From: Carboxylicivirga sp964602515
GTDB taxonomy: Bacteria > Bacteroidota > Bacteroidia > Bacteroidales > Marinilabiliaceae
NCBI GenBank assembly: GCA_964602515.1
Contig: CAZRRJ010000012.1
Coordinates: 1 to 64,000 of the forward strand
Length of the DNA: 64,000 nucleotides
Direction of reading: 5' to 3'
How positions within the stretch are numbered: position 1 is the first letter of the stretch; the number at the start of each line of letters is the position of its first letter. The notes under the pieces were generated by a model. It ran no database searches and was not told where the DNA came from. It saw only the letters and a program-made list of their open reading frames with translations. The translations under genes and the position numbers were made by a program. This document shows positions 26,080 through 36,515 of this stretch, piece after piece.

Positions 26080-29000
26080 ATGTCACACAACACGTTTCAA
26101 TCATCAATACTGATGACAACGGGGCTTATCTTAGCTCTTTCACTTCTCTCTTTAACAAGTAAAGCTGATGGTACCCGGCTTCTGCGTCAGCCAAATATCA
26201 GTGATCAACATGTAGTGTTTACCTATGGTGGTGATTTATGGTTATGTGCAAAAACAGGCGGTAATGCCATGCGATTAACCAGTACACCTGCTGTAGAAAA
26301 AGACCCGTACTTTTCTCCCGATGGACAAACCATAGCTTTTACATCTAACCGTTCCGGTACTGATGCTGTTTACACAATGTCGGTTAATGGTGGAGATGTT
26401 ACCCGCCTAACATGGTATCCGGCAACTTCACAGGTACGTGGATGGTCGCCTGATGGTAAACGTATCTTATACACATCAGACAGAGCAACAGCACCAACTC
26501 CTTTTCATCGCTTATGGACGGTTAGTAAAGATGGTGGTTCATCAGAAATACTGACTAAACAATGGGGAACTAAGGCATCGTATTCTGCTGACGGAAAACA
26601 CATAGCAATAGATAAGATGCGCCGCTGGGATGAGGAATGGCGCGCCTACCGTGGCGGACAAAATACGCCATTGATTATTCTTAACCTGGATAACTGGCAG
26701 GAAGAATTGCTTCCCAATGAGCGTACAACTGATGTTCAGCCTGTTTGGTTAAATAATAACATCTATTTTATATCTGATCGTAATTGGGTAAGCAACATCT
26801 GGTCATATTCTACCCAATCGAAAGAACTGGAACAATTAACCTCTTTTGAGCAAACAGATATTAAGTATTTATCCGGCTTTAAAAACGAATTAGTTTTTGA
26901 GCAGAATGGCTTTATCCACATTTATAATACTGATACTAAAACAACGCAACAGCTCAACATAAGCGTCGTTGGTGATTTTCCCTGGCTTGAAACTCAATGG
27001 GAAGATGTAAGCAAGAAAGTAGATTACGCAAGACTTTCACCCAGTGGCAAGCGGGCAATTATGTCGGCAAGGGGTGAAATATTTACCGTACCTGTGGAGC
27101 ATGGTAATCCACGTAATATAACCAACAATTCCAAAGCTGCCGACCGTAAACCGTTATGGTCTCCTCAAGGTGATAAAATAGCCTGGTTTTCAGATGCCAA
27201 TGGCACATACAGTCTTATGCTTACATCACAGGATGGCCTAGATAAAACAGAAAGCATCTCTATCGGCGAATCAAAAATGATCTGGGAGCCCAGCTGGTCG
27301 CCTGATGGTAAATATATAGCGTTTTGCGATGATGATGTCCGTATTCGTGTACTGGATATAGTAACGAAAACCATCAGGACAATTGATATTGGCGGTAACA
27401 ACCTGGAGCGAGGTAATTTGGGCATTACATGGTCAAATGATTCCAAGTATTTAGCTTATGCCAAAACCGGAGCCAACCATTTTCGTCGTATTTATATTTG
27501 GTCAGATAAAGGCAACAGTGTTAAGCCAGTTACAAATGCCATGGCTGATGCCTTTTCTCCAACATGGGATCGTAATGGTAAGTATCTTTATTTTCTGGCA
27601 AGTACTGATTTAGCTTTAGCATCAAGCTATGTTAATACCAGTGTAATGTCGCCTGAAAATGCCAGCTACAGTGCTTATGTTATTAATCTTCAAAAAGGGG
27701 AGCAATCACCTTTTGAACCACGTAGCGATGAAGAAGAAGTAAAAAAAGAGGAAGAAAAGGCAAAGGATGATAAGAAATCAAAAGATACCGAAAAGAAAGA
27801 TGAAAGTATCGTTATTGATTTTGAGAAAATAGAACGACGTATAATAGCCATGCCAATGGCTCCTAAAGCATATCAATATATGCTTGCCGGACCTGAAGGG
27901 TCTGTCTTTATCAGTGAATCAAAAGACCATACCAATACAATTCATAAATTCACTTTAAAAGACAGAAAAGCCAAAGAGTTTGTTTCAGGTGCACGTTCGG
28001 TATCTATTTCTGCTGATGGTAAACAAATGCTGGCTCATATAGACTCAGCATGGAAAGTAATGGCAACAAGTAAAGACAGCGGAAAAGATGGTAAAACACT
28101 TAAGGTAGCCCTAAAAATACAACTTAAGCGCTCCCAGGAGTGGAAACAGATATTTGAAGAAGCATGGCGCTATCAGCGTGACTTCTTCTACGATCCGGGT
28201 ATGCATGGCCGAGACTGGAATAAAGTTTATACACACTATTCTCCATTAGTACCTTTTATTAAGCACCGAAGTGATTTAAACTATGTTCTGGATATGATGA
28301 ATGGTGAATTATCGGTAGGCCACAGCTTTGTATTTGGTGGCGACATGCCCGAAGTTGAAAAACCGTCAGTAGGGGTATTAGGGGCTGATTTAACAACTGA
28401 TGGTTCACATTGGAAAATCGAACGTATTTATACTACTGAAAGCTGGAACCCAAAATTATCCAGTCCATTAGAGCGTCCAGGATTAAAAGTTGAGGAAGGC
28501 AATTACATTGTGGGGGTTAATGGTAAAGAAGTAAAAACAGATCAGGATTTTTATATGGCTTTAGATGGCACACGCGGCGTACAAACCGTATTACATATTA
28601 ATACAAAAGGAAGCTTTAAGGACAGCTGGAAAATAACGGTAAAACCAATATCCAGCGAGCGAGCTTTACGTCAACGTGCCTGGGTAGAGGACAACCGTCG
28701 TTTGGTTGATAAGCTTTCCGGTGGTAAGCTGGCTTATGTATGGGTACCTAATACATCAAGCCAAGGATTTATATCATTTAACCGTTACTATTTTGCACAA
28801 CAGGACAAACTAGGTGCAGTAATTGATGAACGTTTTAATGGTGGTGGCTTATTAGATGATTATATGGTTGATTTAATGAAGCGTGATTTAAGAGCTGCTT
28901 TAACCAATGAGGTACCTAATGGCACTCCAATTCAATTGCCTGCCGGCATTAAAGGACCTAAAGTTTTAATTATTAACGAACTGGCAGGCTCAGGTGGTGA

Positions 29001-29334
29001 CTTCTTTCCATGGGCTTTTAAACAACAAAAGATTGGCCCTGTTGTGGGAGCACGCACATGGGGTGGCCTTGTAAAATCATCCGTACACTATCGCTTTGTT
29101 GATGGTGGAGCAATGACAGCTCCGGACAATGCGGTATTTGACCCGATAAATAATGAGTGGGTTGGTGAGAATGTGGGTATTGCACCAACAATTGATGTAA
29201 GACAAGATGCTGCATCGCTTGAAAAGAATATTGATCCGCAATTGGAACGGGCTGTGAAAGAAGCTTTATCTTTATTAAAAGAGAAAAAAGCCATTACACC
29301 ACCCCCTTTTCCAACTCCTGCAGTGAAGAAATAA
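26080..29334 (+). CDS. Tricorn-like protease (S41 family) with propeller and PDZ domains
   Basis: A 1084-residue exported protease with a signal peptide (about 1-29). Two beta-propellers follow (about 35-320 and 330-600), with repeated YFSPDGQTIAFTSNR and WSPDGKYIAF-type blades. A Lys/Glu-rich linker (about 548-585), a C1 helical domain, PDZ (about 770-850) and the C2 S41 catalytic core complete it. The tricorn catalytic residues align: His748 in SVGHSF, Ser971 in LAGSGGDFF and Glu1030 in WVGENVG. The archaeal enzyme degrades proteasome products to short peptides; secreted bacterial homologues presumably act in the periplasm. A structured terminator-like repeat begins 7 bp after the stop. Confidence 0.93.
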   Translation: MSHNTFQSSILMTTGLILALSLLSLTSKADGTRLLRQPNISDQHVVFTYGGDLWLCAKTGGNAMRLTSTPAVEKDPYFSPDGQTIAFTSNRSGTDAVYTMSVNGGDVTRLTWYPATSQVRGWSPDGKRILYTSDRATAPTPFHRLWTVSKDGGSSEILTKQWGTKASYSADGKHIAIDKMRRWDEEWRAYRGGQNTPLIILNLDNWQEELLPNERTTDVQPVWLNNNIYFISDRNWVSNIWSYSTQSKELEQLTSFEQTDIKYLSGFKNELVFEQNGFIHIYNTDTKTTQQLNISVVGDFPWLETQWEDVSKKVDYARLSPSGKRAIMSARGEIFTVPVEHGNPRNITNNSKAADRKPLWSPQGDKIAWFSDANGTYSLMLTSQDGLDKTESISIGESKMIWEPSWSPDGKYIAFCDDDVRIRVLDIVTKTIRTIDIGGNNLERGNLGITWSNDSKYLAYAKTGANHFRRIYIWSDKGNSVKPVTNAMADAFSPTWDRNGKYLYFLASTDLALASSYVNTSVMSPENASYSAYVINLQKGEQSPFEPRSDEEEVKKEEEKAKDDKKSKDTEKKDESIVIDFEKIERRIIAMPMAPKAYQYMLAGPEGSVFISESKDHTNTIHKFTLKDRKAKEFVSGARSVSISADGKQMLAHIDSAWKVMATSKDSGKDGKTLKVALKIQLKRSQEWKQIFEEAWRYQRDFFYDPGMHGRDWNKVYTHYSPLVPFIKHRSDLNYVLDMMNGELSVGHSFVFGGDMPEVEKPSVGVLGADLTTDGSHWKIERIYTTESWNPKLSSPLERPGLKVEEGNYIVGVNGKEVKTDQDFYMALDGTRGVQTVLHINTKGSFKDSWKITVKPISSERALRQRAWVEDNRRLVDKLSGGKLAYVWVPNTSSQGFISFNRYYFAQQDKLGAVIDERFNGGGLLDDYMVDLMKRDLRAALTNEVPNGTPIQLPAGIKGPKVLIINELAGSGGDFFPWAFKQQKIGPVVGARTWGGLVKSSVHYRFVDGGAMTAPDNAVFDPINNEWVGENVGIAPTIDVRQDAASLEKNIDPQLERAVKEALSLLKEKKAITPPPFPTPAVKK

Positions 29335-29340
29335 ATAACC

Positions 29341-29502
29341 GGAGGGTGTCCGAAAAGTAAAAATTTGATTCTTTGTTAAAGTTCAGCATTATCCCCAACC
29401 CTAAAGGGGAAACTGAATTTCAACAACTTCCCTATAAGGATTTAAGGGTAAAAAAGTTGTTGAAGGCAAAGATCTCTGCTTTTCGGACATCCTCTTTTTT
29501 TC
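29341..29502 (+). repeat. Structured intergenic repeat, copy A (terminator-like)
   Basis: A 162-bp element with 16-bp imperfect terminal inverted repeats (GAGGGTGTCCGAAAAG and CTTTTCGGACATCCTC) and an inner perfect stem TTCAACAACTT/AAGTTGTTGAA. A CCCC/GGGG hairpin and a final T run complete it. A diverged copy lies at 49074. Both copies begin under 10 bp after a stop codon and end in T runs, so they probably also act as terminators. Confidence 0.75.
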
Positions 29503-29810
29503 TTTCTATCTCAGATTAATATAGCGATATTCAATTATTACATCGCTATTATTGGTGATATTTCATATGCGCATAGGGTGAATAATAGCATTATTAATGT
29601 AAATGACCACTATTCCTGAACAAGATATAAACACCTCTCTTAACAATCACAACAGGATCAATACATCCATACTATTTAAATTAGACAAATAGCATAAAAC
29701 CTTTGATTAAATACTTTTAATTCATTTATTAGCTGGGGCATATATCATAAAAATAAGATTGTACCGATCTATATGTGCGATTAATCATTTTGTTCATTCT
29801 TCTATTTAGC
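29503..29810. other. AT-rich intergenic stretch, no feature seen
   Basis: Between the structured repeat and the promoter of the cysteine desulfidase-like gene. No open frame with coding character, no hairpin and no repeat was seen. Confidence 0.5.
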
Positions 29811-29818
29811 TAAATTTG
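29811..29818 (+). promoter_or_regulatory. Promoter -7 element (TAAATTTG)
   Basis: A TAnnTTTG match with TTTTG at 29788-29792 as the -33 element, 18 bp apart; about 70 nt before the downstream gene's stated start at 29891. Confidence 0.6.
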
Positions 29819-29890
29819 CGCACTAAGTAATTATTATAGCACTGATTTCGTAACGGTGATTTGTTCTTTTAAAAATACAATACGTACCAA

Positions 29891-31174
29891 ATGGATAAAA
29901 CTGATAAGCGGTATTCTGCTTACTTAAGCATTTTACATGAGGAGTTGATGCCGGCCATGGGCTGCACCGAACCAATTGCCATAGCTTATGCTGCTGCCAT
30001 GGCACGAAAAATACTCGGTGTTGTGCCGGAACGTGTTATGATTGAAGCCAGTGATAACATTATTAAGAATGTTAAAAGTGTTGTTGTGCCAAACACCGGT
30101 GGACTAAAAGGTATTGAGGCATCTGCAGTAGCCGGTATTGTAGCCGGTGATGCCGATAAAGTACTTGAAGTCATCTCTATGGTAGATACGGAAGACCAAA
30201 AGCGTATCGCTGATTATATCAATACAAAGGAAGTGAAACTTCAACCTTCGACGAGCAATATTATTTTCGATCTTATTGTTAATGTATATTGTGGTAAGGA
30301 ATCAGCTTCTGTACAAATATCTCATTACCACACCAATATTGTTCGCATTACTAAAAATGGTGAAACAACTTTATACAATCATCATTGCGATGACCTGAGT
30401 ACGTCTCTGAAAACCGATCGTTCTATCATGAATGTGAAGGATATTATCGACTTTGCTGAATCGGTGGATATAGCTGAAGTAAAAGATACTTTACAACGGC
30501 AAGTTGATTACAATATGGCTATTGCCAATGAAGGTATTAAGGGTAAGTGGGGTGCTAATGTGGGGTCGGTGTTACTACAAACCTGGGGTGAAAATGACAT
30601 TAAGGTACGCGCCAAAGCATTAGCTGCTGCTGGTTCTGATGCCCGGATGAGTGGATGTGAATTGCCTGTTATGATTGTATCAGGGAGTGGCAACCAGGGT
30701 CTGGCTACTTCGGTGCCTGTTATTGAATATGCCAGAGAATTAAAAGCAGACCAAGAAAGCATGTACAGAGCCTTATTGATTTCTAACTTGGTTACGATAC
30801 ATCAAAAAACAGGCATTGGCCGCCTATCTGCCTACTGCGGTGCTGTATCGGCAGGTGTAGGTGCCGGCGCAGGTATTACTTATTTATATGGTGGTGGCTA
30901 TAAAGAGGTAGCACATACCATTGTTAATGCTTTGGCTATTGTATCGGGTATTATTTGCGATGGAGCCAAACCATCGTGTGCAGGTAAAATAGCATCTGCT
31001 GTTGAAGCCGGTATACTTGGTTACCACATGTACAAAAACGGCCAGCAATTTTATGGTGGCGATGGTATAGTAGTAAAGGGTGTTGAGAACACAATTAAAA
31101 ATATTGGCAGACTTGGCAGTGTGGGTATGCGCGAAACAGATAAAGAGATTATCCGCATTATGCTGGGTAAGTAA
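29891..31174 (+). CDS. UPF0597 / L-cysteine desulfidase-like (serine dehydratase alpha-like) protein
   Basis: A 427-residue cytoplasmic protein of the UPF0597 family (CyuA/YhaM type). Members split L-cysteine into H2S, ammonia and pyruvate using an iron-sulfur cluster. The N-terminal MGCTEPIAIAYAAA (about 19-32) contains the conserved Cys, and CDGAKPSCAGK (about 356-366) and YCGAVSAGVGAGAG carry the other conserved cysteines. It is monocistronic with its own promoter. Serine or other amino acids are possible alternative substrates. Confidence 0.88.
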   Translation: MDKTDKRYSAYLSILHEELMPAMGCTEPIAIAYAAAMARKILGVVPERVMIEASDNIIKNVKSVVVPNTGGLKGIEASAVAGIVAGDADKVLEVISMVDTEDQKRIADYINTKEVKLQPSTSNIIFDLIVNVYCGKESASVQISHYHTNIVRITKNGETTLYNHHCDDLSTSLKTDRSIMNVKDIIDFAESVDIAEVKDTLQRQVDYNMAIANEGIKGKWGANVGSVLLQTWGENDIKVRAKALAAAGSDARMSGCELPVMIVSGSGNQGLATSVPVIEYARELKADQESMYRALLISNLVTIHQKTGIGRLSAYCGAVSAGVGAGAGITYLYGGGYKEVAHTIVNALAIVSGIICDGAKPSCAGKIASAVEAGILGYHMYKNGQQFYGGDGIVVKGVENTIKNIGRLGSVGMRETDKEIIRIMLGK

Positions 31175-32016
31175 ACAGAATTTGCCTGTTGCCCTTTTAA
31201 CAACCTCTTAATAAGCAGAGTTGGTTTTTAATTTACAATTCTGACAACAATAATAATTGAATCAAATGATGGTTTTTGAGGTATAGGATTACATACCTCA
31301 AAAACTTATTATAGTCTGTCAGCATAACAAAACGCTATACCAAACTAGAGTTATAAACAACTTAAAAATACTCCCAAATAATTGAGTGATACTTCTGAAC
31401 AACATAGAGGTTTCTTGTGTGCTGACAGCTTTTGCTTAATTAAAACAACAGGGTTCACCCCTATCCTTACTTATTAAAAACAAAGGCCAGATAATTATTT
31501 TTTATAGGAAATTGGTCTGCTGTACATCTAATGAATTGCTACAAAAGCCACTCTAAATAATTATATATCAATGATATATTTTTTCTTAAAAACAATAATA
31601 ACCTAATTCTTTTTTAGTGAGTTTATATTATCCTCGTACAAGTTCTATTTATGCATCTTGCATTATTTCACTAGGTATAAACAGTACAAGCAAAATAAAG
31701 AAAAGTTATTGAATCTCAATTTCTTTTCTAAGCTCTTGAATTAATATCATACAATTACTATCACGCAATAAATGTTACCACACAAATTGCATGTACACAA
31801 CGTAATTAAAACAACCAAACTACAGATCTATTAACAATCAACAACAGCCGTAGTATGCGTGTAAAACAGCCTAACTAACAAGGCAATTACACATCATAAC
31901 AGTAATAATTTGCGATACTTTTTAATTTCAAATACTATTTTTCTTCCATTCCTCGTTACCTTTCATTATTTTTGACTACGAAATTACACAACACGTAATC
32001 TACTATTCGTTTAAAT
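31175..32016. other. 842-bp AT-rich intergenic region with two inverted repeats
   Basis: No coding frame is supported. A stem of 13 bp (GTTTTTGAGGTAT/ATACCTCAAAAAC) lies near 31271-31305 and could terminate the upstream gene, though the T run is weak. A second inverted pair, CTGTCAGCA at 31316-31324 and TGCTGACAG at 31420-31428, brackets 95 bp and looks like ends of a small element. The remainder is featureless up to the promoter of the DJ-1 gene. Confidence 0.45.
31967..31974 (+). promoter_or_regulatory. Promoter -7 element (TATTTTTG)
   Basis: A TAnnTTTG match 43 bp upstream of the DJ-1-family gene. Confidence 0.5.
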
Positions 32017-32565
32017 ATGAAGAAAGTAGCACTTTTTTTAGCAGAGGGTTTTGAAGAAATTGAAGCTCTGACACCAGTTGATGTGCTGCGCAGAGCCCAT
32101 ATTGAAGTTACCACTATTTCTATTACAAACACCATTCATGTAACCGGCGCTCATAAAATAAAAGTAACAGCTGATACAATATTTGACAAAGCAGATTATA
32201 ACCTATTTGATGCAATCATTTTACCCGGAGGTATGCCCGGCACAAAACACTTAAATGCGCATCAGAAATTAAAAACATTATTACTCCAGTTTTCAAAAGA
32301 TAATAAGTTGATTGGTGCTATTTGTGCTGCACCATTAATACTGGGAGAATTGGGTATACTAAAAAATAGAAAGGCCATTTGTTACCCTGGTTTTGAGAAT
32401 CATTTAGCAGGAGCTAAACTTTCAGATCAGGCAATTGTAAGGGATAAAAACATTGTTACTGCAAACGGTGCAGGGGCTGCAATACTGTTTTCTTTATGCC
32501 TAATAGAAGAGTTGTTAGGCAAAGATAAAGCTAAACTAGTAGCAGATAAAATGTTAGTGTCATAA
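32017..32565 (+). CDS. DJ-1/PfpI-family protein
   Basis: A 182-residue single-domain protein of the DJ-1/ThiJ group. The N-terminal strand KKVALFLAEGFEEIEALTPVDVLRRA carries the conserved Glu of AEGFEE. The nucleophile elbow AICAAP (Cys about 103) carries the oxidisable cysteine, and NIVTANGAGAAILFSL closes the fold. Family members act as glyoxalase/deglycase-like or redox chaperones; the exact activity is not predictable. Monocistronic. Confidence 0.92.
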   Translation: MKKVALFLAEGFEEIEALTPVDVLRRAHIEVTTISITNTIHVTGAHKIKVTADTIFDKADYNLFDAIILPGGMPGTKHLNAHQKLKTLLLQFSKDNKLIGAICAAPLILGELGILKNRKAICYPGFENHLAGAKLSDQAIVRDKNIVTANGAGAAILFSLCLIEELLGKDKAKLVADKMLVS

Positions 32566-32749
32566 TATAAAATTTAAAAGGACATCAGGCCGTTGCCTAT
32601 GTCCTCTTAATAACCTAACCCAAATCTATGAAAAAAATCTAAAAAGAATTACCCAATTACTATGCCAAAGAATTTCACCTTTAGTTATTAATAGTTAAAA
32701 TATAATTATATTTATTAAACTCTAAACTGCCGTAATTAGATCACATACA

Positions 32750-35700
32750 ATGATAAAAAACCTTACATACCTTATCCTATATTATTGCTTATCATTGTTT
32801 TCAGCAGGAGCCAACAATATTAAATTTGAATCTTTTGGACTTAAAGACGGCCTTTCTAGCAGTACAGTAAACACGATCTATAAATCAAAAAACAATTTAA
32901 TCTGGCTTGGTACTGAAAGAGGAGTTGACTTGTTTACAGGAAACCAATTTATTCCACTGGATCATTTCATTGTTGACTCTTCGAGTATTGTTAAAACAAG
33001 CATAACTGCAATTACTGAACTACAACCTAATAAACTATGGGTGGGGACATGGGGCGATGGCCTTTTTAGTGTTGATATTGAAACCGGAGATTACACGCAC
33101 TACAAGGCTAATGATCTTTTAGTAAAAAATACCGTAAGCGATAATTATATTAATTGTTTACATGTGCAGGATGATGAAATATGGATTGGCTCAATCTTTT
33201 GCTTAAGTCAAACCAAAGGAGATGGTGAATTTATACATTACAATTTTGAAGAGGTTTTAACCAAAAGTATACCAGATATCCGCGGTATAATTCCCAAATA
33301 TGAGTACCTGTTATCTGTTTTTACCAATAACGGTGAAATTATAGAACTGAACACGCAAACAGGTACCTACAACAAGGTTAAAGAAATTAATTCCCCAACG
33401 GCTAATATTTCTTCTATAAAAAAAGACAAATTAGGAAGGTACTGGATTGGAACAGAAGTAAATGATATTATTGTTTTAGATGAAAATTACAATGAAATTA
33501 CAATACCAACTTCTTTATCCAAAATAATTGACTCATCTCACATCTCTGATATAGCTATTCATCCTAATGGTGATATCTTGTTAAGTTCTGATGGTAGTGG
33601 TTTATTTATTATTGATCAGGATGACTTTTCATGGCAAAACATTACGAGTTCTCTCCATAATAATAATTCACTGGTAAGCAATCAATTGCAGAGCACGATA
33701 ATTGACAAGGATGGCATTTTATGGGTGGGTTATTTTAAAGATGGTTTTAGTAAAACAGTTTATAAAAACGATGGTATTAGCCACTTTTATAAAACAGGCT
33801 CTAAAAACGGGGAGCTCCCAAACAAAAATGTTAACGGCTTTGCTGAAGATAAGGCAAACAATATCTGGATAGGAACTGAAGATGGAATCACGATTCTAAA
33901 TTCAAAGCTACACCCCATTCAATTCAGCCCTATACATAATTTAGTAAAAAAAGAACTTAATGGCATTCCGGTAACAGCAATGAGCAGCAATAAACAGAAA
34001 GACAAAATATACATTGGCACTTATAACAAGGGGCTTTTTATTGCTGATTTGAAGACAAACAAAGTTCAAAACTTTAATAAAGAAAATTCTAAGCTTTCCA
34101 GTAATTTTATCAGGGATGTTAAAGAAGTAAATGATACTTTAGTTTATACAGTGGCTGTTGGCGGCGGTTTATATAGGTTTAATGGAACAGACTTTGATTT
34201 GATAAAAATATTTTATCAAAACCGGTATGATATAAAGGACTTTTTACATATTAATGTTATTAACCCAACAATGTTGTGGTTGTCTTGTGCCGGTAAGGGC
34301 GTAATGCGCATTAATACCCGTAACGGTTCAGGTGAAGTGTTTGATAAAGTTGTTTCAACGATATGCTATAGTTCATATACCACATCTGACTCATGTATTT
34401 TTATCACAACCAATAAAGGTGTATTTAAATATAATCCGGAGCTGAATGACTACGACCTGGTAAAAAACACAGATCAAAATACTGATTTTTATGGTATTAC
34501 AGAGGCTAACGACGGTGCTTTATGGATAAGTTCTTCAACCGGTTTGTTCAGGTATGATAGAAACAGGCAATCCCTCAAAAACATCAACAGTATTAATATC
34601 CAAAACAGAGAATTCCTGCCCGGAGCCTTTTGTAAGCATAGTGATGGTCGTTTTTTATTCGGAGGCACCAATGGTTTTAATATTATTAATGCAGACAACT
34701 ACAAACTAAACAGCGGTAAACCATCTATTTTCTTCAGCAATTTTAAAGTTTATAACCAACAGGTTAAACCTGGAACAAAACCAACCAACAAGGTTCTGCT
34801 AAATCGTCAGATCAATTTTGTTAAAACCTTGCATATTCCAGCAGATATTAATCTCTTCAGCATACATGTTAACGTAATAAACTACCTCAACTACAGCAAT
34901 AACAGGGTAGCCTACACCATAAAAAATGGTAATAAAGAAAGTGGGTTAATGTATACCGAGAATGAAATTGGTTTTTTAAACCTGAACCCGGGAACTTATA
35001 TCATTTCCATTTTTCCAATTAATAAGCTAAATAACAAGGCACTATTAAGTGAAGGCCGAACCATTACAATATACAAGGCTAAACCATGGTGGCAAAGTTA
35101 CTGGTTATACGCAGGTATACTCATATGCGCATTACTTAGCATTATTGCCCTGCATAAACTCAAAGTAAGAGAATACAAACAATCGAAATTACTCCTTGAA
35201 GAAACAGTTTCGAAAAAAACAGCCACTTTATTATTACAAAAAGATACTTTATTAAGTCAACGCGATGAATTAAAAAAAATACTCTCCGAAAATACGAAAC
35301 TGGAATCATTTAAGGAAAGTATGATAAGCATGATTATTCATGACCTTAAAAACCCTCTAAATGGCATAATTGGCTTATCATCGCTTAACGAAGCTGAATA
35401 TCTTGAACATATTAATAGCGCCAGTCGTCAAATGCTTCACCTGGTAGAAAATATATTAGACGTACGTCGTTATGAAACCCATTCGCTTAAACTATTTTAC
35501 CAGTTATGCGACATTCGCCAACTCATGAATGAGGCCATTGATGATGTTCGTTTTCTATTAAAAGACAGCGATATTGAGATTATTAACCTGATTTCTCCAA
35601 CCCAGATCAGTGTGGATAAGGACATTATTCGCCGTGTATTTATTAATCTTTTGACCAATGCAATAAAATACAGTCCTTTAGAAGGAAAAATACAACTAAA

Positions 35701-35968
35701 GAGTAATGTTACTGAAGTACAAAGTGAAAAATCATTACTTTTGTCGGTGAAGGATGATGGACAAGGTATACCGCCGCAATTTAAAGACAGTATTTTTGAT
35801 CTTTATCAACAAGTTAATACCAAAAAATCCGGTCAAACCAACTCTAACGGCCTGGGATTAAGTTTTTGTAAAATCGCCATTGAAGAACACGGTGGTACAA
35901 TCTGGGTTGAATCAGAAAGAGAACAAGGGTCAACATTTTTTATTCAAATACCTCTTGGCAATGCTTAA
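32750..35968 (+). CDS. Two-component-propeller sensor histidine kinase without receiver domain
   Basis: A 1072-residue inner-membrane sensor with a signal peptide (about 1-21). The periplasmic two-component-propeller repeats cover about 25-690 (recurrent NLIWLGTERGVDLF and NIWIGTEDG patterns), and a Y_Y_Y-type beta domain about 700-775. One membrane helix (about 782-805), a coiled coil, HisKA with phospho-acceptor His864 in MIIHDLKNPLNG, and an HATPase domain (N box near 965; DDGQGIP; GLGLSFCK) follow. It lacks the receiver and AraC domains of Bacteroides hybrid systems, so its response regulator must be elsewhere. The small beta-barrel gene follows by 39 bp. Confidence 0.92.
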   Translation: MIKNLTYLILYYCLSLFSAGANNIKFESFGLKDGLSSSTVNTIYKSKNNLIWLGTERGVDLFTGNQFIPLDHFIVDSSSIVKTSITAITELQPNKLWVGTWGDGLFSVDIETGDYTHYKANDLLVKNTVSDNYINCLHVQDDEIWIGSIFCLSQTKGDGEFIHYNFEEVLTKSIPDIRGIIPKYEYLLSVFTNNGEIIELNTQTGTYNKVKEINSPTANISSIKKDKLGRYWIGTEVNDIIVLDENYNEITIPTSLSKIIDSSHISDIAIHPNGDILLSSDGSGLFIIDQDDFSWQNITSSLHNNNSLVSNQLQSTIIDKDGILWVGYFKDGFSKTVYKNDGISHFYKTGSKNGELPNKNVNGFAEDKANNIWIGTEDGITILNSKLHPIQFSPIHNLVKKELNGIPVTAMSSNKQKDKIYIGTYNKGLFIADLKTNKVQNFNKENSKLSSNFIRDVKEVNDTLVYTVAVGGGLYRFNGTDFDLIKIFYQNRYDIKDFLHINVINPTMLWLSCAGKGVMRINTRNGSGEVFDKVVSTICYSSYTTSDSCIFITTNKGVFKYNPELNDYDLVKNTDQNTDFYGITEANDGALWISSSTGLFRYDRNRQSLKNINSINIQNREFLPGAFCKHSDGRFLFGGTNGFNIINADNYKLNSGKPSIFFSNFKVYNQQVKPGTKPTNKVLLNRQINFVKTLHIPADINLFSIHVNVINYLNYSNNRVAYTIKNGNKESGLMYTENEIGFLNLNPGTYIISIFPINKLNNKALLSEGRTITIYKAKPWWQSYWLYAGILICALLSIIALHKLKVREYKQSKLLLEETVSKKTATLLLQKDTLLSQRDELKKILSENTKLESFKESMISMIIHDLKNPLNGIIGLSSLNEAEYLEHINSASRQMLHLVENILDVRRYETHSLKLFYQLCDIRQLMNEAIDDVRFLLKDSDIEIINLISPTQISVDKDIIRRVFINLLTNAIKYSPLEGKIQLKSNVTEVQSEKSLLLSVKDDGQGIPPQFKDSIFDLYQQVNTKKSGQTNSNGLGLSFCKIAIEEHGGTIWVESEREQGSTFFIQIPLGNA

Positions 35969-36007
35969 CTTCCTTAGTTAGAATTATTAATTATCTCTAT
36001 AACAACA

Positions 36008-36496
36008 ATGAAGAAACAATTATTAACCTTAGCTTTTTGCTTTATTAGCATGGTGGTATTTAGCCAAACACACATTAACAAACATGCCATTGGTATGCGA
36101 TTGGGAGGTGGCAATTCTTTTGGTTCACAAGTTACTTACCAATATGGCCTTTCAAATTATAACCGAGTAGAGGTCGACCTTGGGTTTAACGGTAATAATA
36201 ATGGTAATGGCTTTAATCTTTCCGGTATATATCAGTGGGTCTGGGATATTGAAAGTGGTTTTAACTGGTATGCTGGTCCTGCTGTTACAATTGGCTCATG
36301 GGATTATAAAAATACCTATAATGGCTCACGTGACTCTGGTGCTTATCTTGGTATTGGCGGGCAGATAGGTGCTGAATACAACTTTATTGAAATTCCATTA
36401 ATGATCAGTTTAGACACCCAACCAACATTTGGTCTTACTGATGTTTATAGCACTTTCAACATGGGGCTATCCCTTAGTGTACGCTATACTTTTTAG
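36008..36496 (+). CDS. Small outer-membrane beta-barrel protein
   Basis: A 162-residue exported protein with signal peptide about 1-20 (LLTLAFCFISMVVFSQ). Alternating aromatic strands follow (YQYGLSNYNRVEVDLGF, GFNWYAGPAVTIGSW, YSTFNMGLSLSVRYTF), ending in Phe like an outer-membrane barrel of about eight strands. It is close to and co-directional with the sensor kinase, so it may be part of its output or sensing. No specific family is claimed. Confidence 0.75.
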   Translation: MKKQLLTLAFCFISMVVFSQTHINKHAIGMRLGGGNSFGSQVTYQYGLSNYNRVEVDLGFNGNNNGNGFNLSGIYQWVWDIESGFNWYAGPAVTIGSWDYKNTYNGSRDSGAYLGIGGQIGAEYNFIEIPLMISLDTQPTFGLTDVYSTFNMGLSLSVRYTF

Positions 36497-36515
36497 AAAA
36501 TAAATCGGTTCTATT

